Below are positions 56,623 through 64,000 of a DNA stretch of 64,000 bases, one piece after another. Source of the stretch: Paludibacter sp. (GTDB lineage Bacteria; Bacteroidota; Bacteroidia; Bacteroidales; Paludibacteraceae); NCBI GenBank assembly GCA_028690665.1, contig JAQVAV010000009.1:13320-77319 (forward strand). Direction: 5' to 3'. A program made the position numbers and the translations under genes. The notes under the pieces are model-generated. The model was not told the origin of the DNA, did not search any database, and saw only the letters and a list, made by a program, of their open reading frames with translations. Numbering within the stretch: position 1 is the first letter of the stretch; each line of letters starts with the position of its first letter.

Positions 56623-57891
56623 ATGAAAGTAGATGTTTTATTGGGCCTTCAATGGGGCGACGAAGGTAAAGGTAAGGTGGTCGATGTTCTGACCCCCGGT
56701 TATGATGTTGTAACCCGTTTTCAAGGAGGCCCGAATGCCGGTCATACACTCGAATTTGAAGGAAATAAGTTCGTTTTACGTTCAATTCCGTCGGGAATTT
56801 TTCAGGGAGGAAAAATTAATGTGATCGGTAATGGTGTTGTTCTTGACCCGGCTTTGTTTAAGGGAGAAATTGATGCTCTCGAAGTGTCAGGCCATCCGTT
56901 GACCGAAAGGTTGAAAATTTCAAAGAAAGCTCACCTTATTTTGCCTACACACCGTTTGCTTGATGCTGCTTACGAATCTGCAAAAGGAGAAGGAAAAATT
57001 GGAACAACGGGCAAAGGGATCGGCCCGACTTATACCGATAAGATAAGTCGTAATGGTTTACGGGTCGGAGATATACTTCATAACTTTGAAGAAAAATACA
57101 GTAAAGCTATTGCCCGCCACAAAGAAATTCTGAAACAGTATGATTTCGAATATGACCTGACTGAACTTGAAAAAGCCTGGTTTGAAGGTGTTGAATGCAT
57201 GAAACGTTTTGAATTTATAGATAGCGAACATTATATAAACAATGCGTTGAAGTCAGGCAAAAAAGTTTTGGCTGAGGGAGCTCAGGGCACTATGCTGGAT
57301 ATTGATTTTGGATCGTATCCGTTTGTGACTTCCTCGAACACGGTTTGTGCAGGAGCATGTACCGGTTTAGGCGTTGCTCCCCGCAATATCGGTGAGGTTT
57401 ATGGCATTTTCAAAGCGTATTGTACCCGTGTCGGAGCAGGACCGTTCCCGACAGAGCTTTTTGATGAAACTGGAGAATTAATGCGCAAAATTGGTTCCGA
57501 ATTTGGAGCGGTAACAGGGCGTCCGAGACGTTGTGGCTGGATTGATTTAGTAGCTCTGAAATATGCAGTTATGATTAATGGTGTTTCCAAACTGATCATG
57601 ATGAAAAGCGACGTTATGGATGCTTTTGATACGATTAAGGCCTGTGTGGCATATAAAGTAGATGGCATAGAAACGAATCAGTTTCCTTTTGATTTGAATG
57701 AAGGCGCTGAACCTGTTTATGTTGAATTGCCCGGTTGGAAGACTAATATGACAAAAATGCAATCGGAAGATGAATTCCCTGAAGAATTCAATGCCTATCT
57801 GACTTTTCTCGAAGAGCAACTCGAAGTTCCTATCAAAATTGTATCGGTAGGGCCGGACAGGGCACAAACAATCATTCGGTATAACGATTGA
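56623..57891 (+). CDS. purA: Adenylosuccinate synthetase
   Basis: A 422-residue GTP-dependent enzyme joining IMP and aspartate on the way to AMP. The P-loop-like GDEGKGK follows LQWG at the start; later GPNAGHT, GTTGKGIGP, EGAQGTMLDIDFG and TGRPRRCGW match. Length normal. Terminator at 57934. Confidence 0.97.
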   Translation: MKVDVLLGLQWGDEGKGKVVDVLTPGYDVVTRFQGGPNAGHTLEFEGNKFVLRSIPSGIFQGGKINVIGNGVVLDPALFKGEIDALEVSGHPLTERLKISKKAHLILPTHRLLDAAYESAKGEGKIGTTGKGIGPTYTDKISRNGLRVGDILHNFEEKYSKAIARHKEILKQYDFEYDLTELEKAWFEGVECMKRFEFIDSEHYINNALKSGKKVLAEGAQGTMLDIDFGSYPFVTSSNTVCAGACTGLGVAPRNIGEVYGIFKAYCTRVGAGPFPTELFDETGELMRKIGSEFGAVTGRPRRCGWIDLVALKYAVMINGVSKLIMMKSDVMDAFDTIKACVAYKVDGIETNQFPFDLNEGAEPVYVELPGWKTNMTKMQSEDEFPEEFNAYLTFLEEQLEVPIKIVSVGPDRAQTIIRYND

Positions 57892-57933
57892 TTTTATTTT
57901 AATACAGTTATATTTGTGTTGAACAAAATTTTG

Positions 57934-57970
57934 AACCGTTGTGTTTTATGCACAACGGTTTTGTTTTTTT
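57934..57970 (+). terminator. Terminator of purA
   Basis: Ten-bp stem AACCGTTGTG / CACAACGGTT with a 7-base loop, then a T-rich run. Confidence 0.85.
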
Positions 57971-58066
57971 ATATCCTGATACTGAAATAAATTCATTGAT
58001 GCTGACAACTTGTCGTCTGGCAGGATATTTGACGAAAAATTCAGGTAATTTTTAAAAAGAAAAAAT

Positions 58067-58747
58067 ATGCTTATTGGTTATATAATTTTTGGTGTGTTTG
58101 CCCTTATCAGTTGGGCTATTTCTGCAAGCCTTCAGAATAAATTTAAAAAATATTCTAAAATTCCGATTGCCTATGGCCTGACCGGAAAGCAGGTTGCCGA
58201 AAAAATGTTACACGATAACGGAATTTACGATGTGCAGGTGACTTCGACCAATGGACATTTGACAGATCATTATAATCCTGCAACTAAAACAGTAAATTTA
58301 AGCGAAAATGTGTACGCTTCATGTTCAGTTGCTGCGGCTGCTGTTGCTGCACATGAGTGCGGACATGCAGTGCAACATGCAACTGCTTATGCTCCGTTGA
58401 CTCTCCGTTCGAGTTTAGTACCTGTGGTTAGTTTCGCGTCGAATTGGGTTCAGTGGATATTGTTAGCCGGAATTATATTCGTTAACTCGTTTCCTCAGTT
58501 ACTATTGGCTGGTATAATTCTATTTGCAACAACTACTGTTTTCAGTTTTATTACCTTACCGGTGGAAATTAATGCCAGTCAGCGAGCTTTGGTCTGGTTG
58601 AGTAATGCGGGCATTACCAATTACGAAACAGCAGAACCGGCTAAAGATGCCCTGAAAACAGCGGCTTATACTTATGTTGTTGCAGCATTAGGCTCTTTGG
58701 CAACTTTGGTTTATTATATTATGATATATCTCGGACGCCGGGATTAA
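58067..58747 (+). CDS. YugP-type zinc metallopeptidase, membrane
   Basis: A 226-residue membrane protein of the YugP/PF04298 family. HECGHAVQH (96-104) holds the zinc histidines. Helices are at the N-terminus (GYIIFGVFALISWAISA) and in residues 115-165. The function is not established. It is alone between purA and tRNA-Arg. Confidence 0.9.
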   Translation: MLIGYIIFGVFALISWAISASLQNKFKKYSKIPIAYGLTGKQVAEKMLHDNGIYDVQVTSTNGHLTDHYNPATKTVNLSENVYASCSVAAAAVAAHECGHAVQHATAYAPLTLRSSLVPVVSFASNWVQWILLAGIIFVNSFPQLLLAGIILFATTTVFSFITLPVEINASQRALVWLSNAGITNYETAEPAKDALKTAAYTYVVAALGSLATLVYYIMIYLGRRD

Positions 58748-58775
58748 TTTTTGTTGCGGACTGCGGAAAATTGCT

Positions 58776-58783
58776 TATCTTTG
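58776..58783 (+). promoter_or_regulatory. -7 box for tRNA-Arg
   Basis: TATCTTTG, 17 bases before the tRNA, with GTTG in place of a -33 TTTG 19 bases upstream. Confidence 0.55.
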
Positions 58784-58800
58784 CAACCGCAAAAAACAAT

Positions 58801-58874
58801 GGCTCCGTAGTTCAGTTGTATAGAACGTCAGATTCCGGTTCTGAAGGTCTTGGGTTAGAATCCCAACGGGGTCA
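58801..58874 (+). tRNA. tRNA-Arg (CCG anticodon)
   Basis: Full cloverleaf: acceptor GGCTCCG/CGGGGTC (with G-T pairs), D arm GTTC/GAAC, anticodon arm TCAGA-TTCCGGT-TCTGA (CCG), T arm TTGGG/CCCAA, discriminator A. CCA is not encoded. Confidence 0.93.
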
Positions 58875-58889
58875 CAAGATTCTAATTAA

Positions 58890-58924
58890 AAACCACTGTA
58901 AATAAAAAATACAGTGGTTTTTTG
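58890..58924. terminator. Terminator between tRNA-Arg and MscS
   Basis: Stem AAACCACTGTA / TACAGTGGTTT with a 9-base loop followed by T-run on the + strand; the flanking A-run also allows use by the convergent mscS gene. Confidence 0.85.
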
Positions 58925-58936
58925 CTACATATTATT

Positions 58937-59998
58937 TTATTTTTTGTTTTCCGATATTCTGATTTTTGCAAAACTTTCCGGAAACTCCTGCTGGATATAA
59001 TCAGTTAGTTTTTCGCGAAGATCAACCCGTAAATCCCAGTTTTTGGAGGAATCTGCACTGCTTACCAATATACGTAGTTCTTTGTGGCGGTTGGTCTGAT
59101 CTGTTACCTGTATGTTTGCAACCCGTTTGTCCCAATTCGGATTGTCTTTTACTAATGCAGCTAATTTTTCGCGTAATTTATCCACGGGGAAGGCATAATC
59201 AACATACATAAAGATAGTTCCGAGTATGTCGGCACTTGTACGTGTCCAGTTTTGAAAAGGTTTTTCAAGAAACCACGTGACCGGCAATACCAAACGGCGT
59301 TCGTCCCATATTTTTACTACTACGTAAGTCAGGGTAATTTCTTCAATGCGTCCCCATTCTCCTTCAACAATTACGACATCGTCGAGTCGTATAGGCTGAG
59401 TAATGGCCAGCTGGATTCCAGCCAGAATCATACCAATACTTTTCTGTGCCGCCAAGCCGACGATGATTCCGGCAATACCGGCCGAAGTTAGCAGGCTTAA
59501 CCCGATAGAACGTGCCTGCTCGAAAGTCATAAGTGCCGAAGCAATGGCTATTGTGATGATGATTGCATTTGCAATGGCTTTAAAAACATTGATTTGTGTA
59601 AGGCTTTTGCGGGCATTCAGGTTGTTTGTGACTTTGATGTCGAGCTTGCTCTGCATATAATAAGTTATAGCTTTTACGACTTGCATTGCTAACCACGCTA
59701 TTACGAAAACAAGAATTAAGGCGTTAAGGTGATTGAGATAACTTGTGATGGTTAAATCATTGAAGAAAAAATGAGTAAATAATTTAGACGTAATCCAATA
59801 GCCGAAGACTAAAGCCGGAATTTTAAATAGATTTACAACAAAATCGTCTAAAATACCGGGTGATTGGGCTGCTCTTTTCTTGAGTATTTGAAATATTTTT
59901 TTGTCTATGAAAAATAGCAATAGTAGTGTTACTATAAATGAAGAAGTAGCTATTACGTGTCTGAATATCTCTGATTGAAAAAAACTTTGAATTTCCAT
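58937..59998 (-). CDS. MscS-family mechanosensitive ion channel
   Basis: A 353-residue membrane protein with about five helices and a C-terminal MscS beta domain. The pore helix is near LLTSAGIAGIIVGLAAQKS and the following RLDDVVIVEGEWGRIEEI is the MscS beta-domain mark. It should release solutes under hypo-osmotic stress. It is larger than E. coli MscS (286), with extra helices at the start, as in YbdG/YnaI-type members. The gap after it to 60281 (283 bases) shows only a -7 box. Confidence 0.9.
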   Translation of the reverse strand: MEIQSFFQSEIFRHVIATSSFIVTLLLLFFIDKKIFQILKKRAAQSPGILDDFVVNLFKIPALVFGYWITSKLFTHFFFNDLTITSYLNHLNALILVFVIAWLAMQVVKAITYYMQSKLDIKVTNNLNARKSLTQINVFKAIANAIIITIAIASALMTFEQARSIGLSLLTSAGIAGIIVGLAAQKSIGMILAGIQLAITQPIRLDDVVIVEGEWGRIEEITLTYVVVKIWDERRLVLPVTWFLEKPFQNWTRTSADILGTIFMYVDYAFPVDKLREKLAALVKDNPNWDKRVANIQVTDQTNRHKELRILVSSADSSKNWDLRVDLREKLTDYIQQEFPESFAKIRISENKK

Positions 59999-60246
59999 AA
60001 TTTTATACTTTTACATTTGTATGTTTGAAATAGTTGTTAAATAATTGATTTTGAACAATATATGAAAAATCTGTTTGAAATGAAAATTTATTTTTCAATC
60101 TGAACGGAATTTCAATGCATTTTAAGAAGATTGAAGAATATTTATATAATTTAGAATAAACGATAAAATATATTAATTAAAGGTTTGTTTCACGATTTTT
60201 CAGACATTATGGCGTATAAATCAAAAAAATATCATGGTAAAAAAAC

Positions 60247-60254
60247 TATCTTTG
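60247..60254 (+). promoter_or_regulatory. -7 box for the beta-barrel gene
   Basis: TATCTTTG, 27 bases before the ATG at 60282. Confidence 0.5.
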
Positions 60255-60281
60255 CAACTTGTATTTATAAATAACAATTAA

Positions 60282-60971
60282 ATGAAGTTCATAAAACTTT
60301 TGTTTTTTCTGTCTGCGCTGTCTGTAGGAATGTTGTCGGCTCAGAAATATAGTATCGAGGCCGGCTTCATAAGTCCGAAACAGTCCGGTAAATATTTCAG
60401 TACAAATTACTTCAACGGGGTAAAGCTTGGGGTAAATGCGGAATTTGAATTAAAGAATAACTTTAGCCTGCTTACAGGTGTTTTGTATGATGTGGTTTAT
60501 TTGAATAAAGTTCAGAAGTATGCTCTGGGTGACGAAGATGCCGATGATCAAGATTCTATTGTGTATAAAACTTATAACCATTCCATAGATATTCCGATTC
60601 GATTGGCTTATAGTTTTAGATTTTGGAAAGATTTCCGTGTTTTTGGCTTTGCAGGGCCTAATATTAATATAGGGATTGCTCAGCCACGAAAAACATTTGT
60701 GTCTTTGTCTGGCAACAATCTGGACATAGTAAAAGACCCGTTGACTGGCGAAACTTATGAATCCGGAACTATGACTGAGACTGAAGATTTATATAAGAGT
60801 GCTTTGATTCGTCGTATTAATCTTCAAATAGGTGCCGGTGGGGGTATTCAGTGGAAAAATTATCAATTGCGGGGAGGTTACGATTTTGGTATAAACAGTA
60901 TAAATATAATTGATACAAGTAAGTTGATGCATCAAAGTGGCTGGTATGTTTCTTTAGTATATCAGTTTTGA
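60282..60971 (+). CDS. Outer-membrane beta-barrel protein (PorT-like fold)
   Basis: A 229-residue exported protein. The signal peptide (1-20) ends in LSAQ. Alternating beta-strands (LGVNAEFELKNNFSLLTGVLY, DIPIRLAYSFRFW) and a C-terminal aromatic end VSLVYQF suggest an eight- to ten-stranded outer-membrane barrel of the OMP_b-brl type. The role is not readable. Monocistronic with own promoter and terminator. Confidence 0.75.
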   Translation: MKFIKLLFFLSALSVGMLSAQKYSIEAGFISPKQSGKYFSTNYFNGVKLGVNAEFELKNNFSLLTGVLYDVVYLNKVQKYALGDEDADDQDSIVYKTYNHSIDIPIRLAYSFRFWKDFRVFGFAGPNINIGIAQPRKTFVSLSGNNLDIVKDPLTGETYESGTMTETEDLYKSALIRRINLQIGAGGGIQWKNYQLRGGYDFGINSINIIDTSKLMHQSGWYVSLVYQF

Positions 60972-60996
60972 ATAAAATATAAAAATCATAAGGAGG

Positions 60997-61032
60997 AAAG
61001 CTAAATCCGTGGGAAGGGGTTTAGCTTTTTTT
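60997..61032 (+). terminator. Terminator after the beta-barrel gene
   Basis: Stem AAAGCTAAATCC / GGGTTTAGCTTT (one G-T pair) with an 8-base loop, then T-run. Confidence 0.8.
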
Positions 61033-61076
61033 GTGATTATTATAAGTCGTATAACTTTTTATCTTGTTTTAATCGT

Positions 61077-61084
61077 TATTTTTG
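61077..61084 (+). promoter_or_regulatory. -7 box for murF
   Basis: TATTTTTG, 32 bases before the ATG at 61117. Confidence 0.45.
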
Positions 61085-61116
61085 CAAATTATTATAAAAC
61101 TGTGTGATCGAAGAAT

Positions 61117-62418
61117 ATGGAGCTTTACGAGCTTTTTAAAAAATATCCGGTAATATGTACCGATAGCAGAAACTGTCCGAAGGGATCTTTGTTTTTTGCG
61201 TTAAAAGGGGATAACTTTAATGCAAATGCTTTTGCAGGTGCAGCTTTATCGGCCGGTTGTGCGTATGCTGTAGTTGATGATCCGGAATTTGCTGTTGATG
61301 AACGATATATAGTAGTAGAAAATGTACTTGAGACACTCCAGGCTTTAGCACGCTATCATCGTTTGCAATTGGGAACAACCATTGTTGGGATTACCGGTAC
61401 CAATGGTAAAACAACGACCAAGGAGTTGATTGCAGCTGTGCTTTCTGAAAAATATAATGTTTTATATACACAGGGAAACCTGAATAATCATATCGGGGTG
61501 CCGCTGACTTTGTTGAAGTTGACTCCCGGGCATGAAATGGCTGTGATTGAAATGGGGGCGAATCATCCGGGCGAAATTAAAGCGCTTGTGGAAATTGCCT
61601 GTCCCGATTACGGAATTATAACCAATGTAGGAAAAGCCCATTTGGAAGGTTTCGGCTCTTTTGAAGGTGTGAAAAAAACAAAAGCCGAATTGTATGATTA
61701 TATTTATAGTCAAGGAAAAGATATTTTTCTGAACAGGGGGAATCAACATTTAGTGGAGATGGCTAAAAAATCCGGTTTCGTTGCCGGAGAACGGGTACAT
61801 ACTTACAGTGTTTGCCCAAAGGATGAGCCTGTTTATGTAACCGGAGAAATTGTTGATTGTTCTCCTTTCTTGAAACTGAGCTGTCAGGAAGATGAGCAGT
61901 TTGAAGTTGAGACGAAGCTGATCGGAACGTATAATGCTGAAAATGTACTGGCCGCAGTTACTATCGGACATTTTTTTGGAGTGAATAACAAACAGATTAA
62001 AGAAGGTCTGGAAAAATATACGCCTCAGAATAATCGTTCTCAACTGACCGTGACAGACAGAAACAAGCTTGTTGTTGACGCTTATAATGCCAATCCGACA
62101 AGTATGGCTGCCGCTGTGAAAAATTTCGGTCAAATGCAGGTCGATAACAAAGTGTTGATTCTTGGCGATATGTTAGAACTTGGAGAGCAGTCGGAAACCG
62201 AACATCAAAATATTATCCGGCTTTTGGAGTCGTTCCGGTTTGACAAAGTAATGCTGGTTGGCAAACAATTTGCTGCAACAGCAAACAGTTTTACAACTTA
62301 CGAAAATGTGGATGAACTTTTGAGTGATACGACAGTTCTTGAATCGGTAACAGATAGTTATGTGCTGATAAAAGGTTCACGAGGTATCCGGCTCGAAAAA
62401 GTTATTCCACGATTATAA
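61117..62418 (+). CDS. murF: UDP-N-acetylmuramoyl-tripeptide-D-alanyl-D-alanine ligase
   Basis: A 433-residue ATP-dependent Mur ligase adding D-Ala-D-Ala to the peptidoglycan precursor. GTNGKTT is at 94-100; EMGANHPGEI and NVGKAHLEGFGS are MurF-specific, and DAYNANPTSM sits in the C-terminal domain. Usual length. It opens a three-gene row (murF, coiled-coil gene, LutB-type gene), though the genes look unrelated in function. It is not inside a dcw cluster here. Confidence 0.96.
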   Translation: MELYELFKKYPVICTDSRNCPKGSLFFALKGDNFNANAFAGAALSAGCAYAVVDDPEFAVDERYIVVENVLETLQALARYHRLQLGTTIVGITGTNGKTTTKELIAAVLSEKYNVLYTQGNLNNHIGVPLTLLKLTPGHEMAVIEMGANHPGEIKALVEIACPDYGIITNVGKAHLEGFGSFEGVKKTKAELYDYIYSQGKDIFLNRGNQHLVEMAKKSGFVAGERVHTYSVCPKDEPVYVTGEIVDCSPFLKLSCQEDEQFEVETKLIGTYNAENVLAAVTIGHFFGVNNKQIKEGLEKYTPQNNRSQLTVTDRNKLVVDAYNANPTSMAAAVKNFGQMQVDNKVLILGDMLELGEQSETEHQNIIRLLESFRFDKVMLVGKQFAATANSFTTYENVDELLSDTTVLESVTDSYVLIKGSRGIRLEKVIPRL

Positions 62419-62443
62419 ACAACATTATTTCCATGTTTTTTGT

Positions 62444-63337
62444 ATGAAAAAAAATCAAATAACCATACTTTCTGTGTTCATTGTTGTTATTGTGGCCTTG
62501 ATTATAGCTGTTATTTATTTTGTAAATAAGGCAAATCAAAAAGAGAAAGATTTACAGGCTGTTGCCGAAATGATGACTTTTGAGAAAGAACAGGTTGAAC
62601 ATGAATATCAGGATTTGGCAACTGAGTTTGACGGATATACTTCCGGTACAATCAGAAATGATTCTTTGTTTAAATTACTGGAAGATCAAAAGGTAAAAGT
62701 GCAACAGTTGTTGGAAGAACTGCGCATAACCAAGGCAACAAATGCACGCAGAATTGTAGAGCTGAAAAAGGAATTGGCAACAGTTCGTTCGGTTATGATA
62801 CACTATGTAAATCAGATTGATTCGTTGAATGCTGAAAATAAAGTGTTGAGAACTGAAAATGTTGAAGTGAAACGTAAATATCGGGAAGCAACCCAAACAG
62901 TGGAACAACTTTCGAAAGAAAAAGAAAATTTGAATGAAGTAGTTACGCGGGCTGCAAAGTTGGAGGTGACCAATTTTAATATGGTCAAGTTGAATAAACA
63001 CAACCGCAAAACGACTTGGTTTTCACAAGTTGCAACGCTTGAGTTTGATTATACGGTGTCTAAAAATATAACTGCCGAACCAGGAGCCAAAACTGTTTAT
63101 CTCAGACTTACACGTCCGGATGGTGAGGTGTTGACTAAAAGTGATTCGAATGTATTTCCTTTTGAAAATAAAAAAATTGCTTATTCTGCTAAAAAAGATA
63201 TTGATTATAAAGGAGAAGAACTCAAAGATATAATTTACTGGAAAGTAGAAGAGATAATTCAGAAAGGGGATTACAGGGCTGATTTTTTTATCGATGGTAA
63301 TCTTGTGGGTAGTTTTACTTTTGTAGTTAAGAGCTGA
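62444..63337 (+). CDS. Single-pass membrane protein with long coiled coil
   Basis: A 297-residue protein: a membrane helix at about 6-28 (ILSVFIVVIVALIIAVIYF), a long coiled coil at about 30-170 (heptads such as KDLQAVAEMMTFEKEQVEHE and VEQLSKEKENLNEVV), and a beta-rich C-terminal domain of about 120 residues (TWFSQVATLEFDYTVS, VYLRLTRPDGEVL). I do not recognise the family by name; this form is common in Bacteroidota. The C-domain is probably outside the cytoplasm. Starts 25 bases after murF. Confidence 0.65.
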   Translation: MKKNQITILSVFIVVIVALIIAVIYFVNKANQKEKDLQAVAEMMTFEKEQVEHEYQDLATEFDGYTSGTIRNDSLFKLLEDQKVKVQQLLEELRITKATNARRIVELKKELATVRSVMIHYVNQIDSLNAENKVLRTENVEVKRKYREATQTVEQLSKEKENLNEVVTRAAKLEVTNFNMVKLNKHNRKTTWFSQVATLEFDYTVSKNITAEPGAKTVYLRLTRPDGEVLTKSDSNVFPFENKKIAYSAKKDIDYKGEELKDIIYWKVEEIIQKGDYRADFFIDGNLVGSFTFVVKS

Positions 63338-63338
63338 T

Positions 63339-64000
63339 ATGGGTAGTACCGGGCAAAAATTTAAGAAGGCAGCAGAAGATATTGCTTTTGATGAACGTCA
63401 CCGAAAGACGATTCAATTCAATATCTCTCGTTATGATACTGCCGTAGCCAAAGGAATGGCCCGATACAACGATGTTGAAAAAGCCAAAGAAACAGCTGGG
63501 GCGATCAAACGTGATGTTTTGCGAAACTGGGGACAATATCTCTTGCAGTTTGAAAAAAATATTACGAAGAACGGGGCCGAAGTTTTGTGGGCAAAAAATA
63601 CAGCGGAGGCGACTGCTTATATTGAACAGATCATTAAAGAAAATAATGCCCGGTTGCTTGTAAAAAGCAAATCGATGACTACAGAGGAAATTGAGCTGAA
63701 CCATACAGCGGAGAAGTTGGGCTGTGAATCGGTGGAAACTGACTTGGGTGAATTTATTGTACAGGTAGCGGGAGAGCGGCCTTATCATATTGTGACACCG
63801 GCCATGCATAAATCAAAAGGTGATATTGCAAAACTTTTCAACGAAAAATTTGAGACGCCACTCGAAAGTACACCGGAAGAATTGACAGAATATGTTCGAC
63901 AAGTGTTGAGGAAAAAATATACGACGGCTCAAATAGGGATTACCGGAGCCAATTTCCTGATAGCTGATGTTGGTGGAATTTCGGTGACCGAAAATGAGGG
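63339..64000 (+). CDS. LutB-type iron-sulfur LUD protein (3' end outside window)
   Basis: The first 220 residues of a LutB/LldF-type protein: KKAAEDIAFDERHRKTIQFN, VLWAKNTAEATAYI and EIELNHTAEKLG, followed by DLGEFIVQVAGERPYHIVTP, are those of the LUD domain, which is usually followed by a ferredoxin-like C-terminus (not in the window). It starts 1 base after the stop of the coiled-coil gene. It may work with the LutC-type protein at 32130, which lies far away. Confidence 0.88.
   Translation, partial: MGSTGQKFKKAAEDIAFDERHRKTIQFNISRYDTAVAKGMARYNDVEKAKETAGAIKRDVLRNWGQYLLQFEKNITKNGAEVLWAKNTAEATAYIEQIIKENNARLLVKSKSMTTEEIELNHTAEKLGCESVETDLGEFIVQVAGERPYHIVTPAMHKSKGDIAKLFNEKFETPLESTPEELTEYVRQVLRKKYTTAQIGITGANFLIADVGGISVTENE

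Overview
The window reads as chromosomal DNA of a low-GC member of the Bacteroidota, most likely an anaerobic or fermentative Bacteroidales species. This rests on four things seen in the sequence. Many genes are preceded by TAnnTTTG-type -7 boxes typical of this phylum. There is a carboxypeptidase-regulatory-domain TonB-dependent receptor. The V-type ATPase operon has the Bacteroidota layout E, DUF2764, A, B, D, I, K. The neighbourhoods rsfS-ftsH-LUD-cdsA, fur-purA and pflB-pflA are also present. I do not name a species.

Layout. 1-4.2 kb: end of a lipoprotein gene, a serine-dehydrogenase-like protease with a small overlapping gene, a PEGA lipoprotein, a beta-carbonic anhydrase and a YfcE-type phosphoesterase. 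4.3-11.7 kb: a glucoside locus with a LacI-type regulator, a palindromic operator and promoter, a TonB-dependent receptor without SusD, a P-loop small-molecule kinase, a GH13_18 (sucrose-phosphorylase-type) enzyme and an MFS transporter. 12.3-21.3 kb: the V-type ATPase operon, interrupted by a zeta-toxin-like kinase plus a 49-residue partner and by an ORF6N-domain pseudogene with two in-frame stops. 21.5-26.5 kb: degenerate M23 protein, dxr, an orphan D12 adenine methylase, rseP and an ArsC/Spx-like gene. 26.5-34.8 kb: radical SAM gene, OmpA/TPR lipoprotein, rsfS, ftsH, LUD gene, cdsA and an acyltransferase. 34.8-36.3 kb: a decayed accessory patch with a frameshifted small gene, a dead REP-associated (RAYT) transposase between 33-bp inverted repeats, an RHS remnant and a cluster of four short hairpins. 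36.3-48 kb: aminotransferase, patatin, LytTR regulator, alpha/beta hydrolase, DUF456, two large metalloproteases and fRMsr. 47.5-55 kb: pflA/pflB, a lipid or diacylglycerol kinase, lysA and lysC. 55-64 kb: tRNA-His, AlkD-like, fur, purA, YugP-type protease, tRNA-Arg, MscS, a beta-barrel protein, murF, a coiled-coil membrane protein and the start of a LutB-type gene.

How they work together. The 4.3-11.7 kb block looks like one regulated route: outer-membrane uptake, inner-membrane transport, phosphorolysis to glucose 1-phosphate, and a kinase for the other half of the substrate. The V-ATPase c subunit keeps the residues used for sodium binding in Enterococcus NtpK, so the operon may work with a sodium gradient. 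PflB and its activase point to anaerobic pyruvate cleavage.

The most unusual parts are the foreign insertions inside otherwise conserved operons (zeta pair, ORF6N pseudogene, D12 methylase), the decayed RAYT/RHS/hairpin patch, and a possible short terminated transcript upstream of pflB. No rRNA genes and no CRISPR array were seen.
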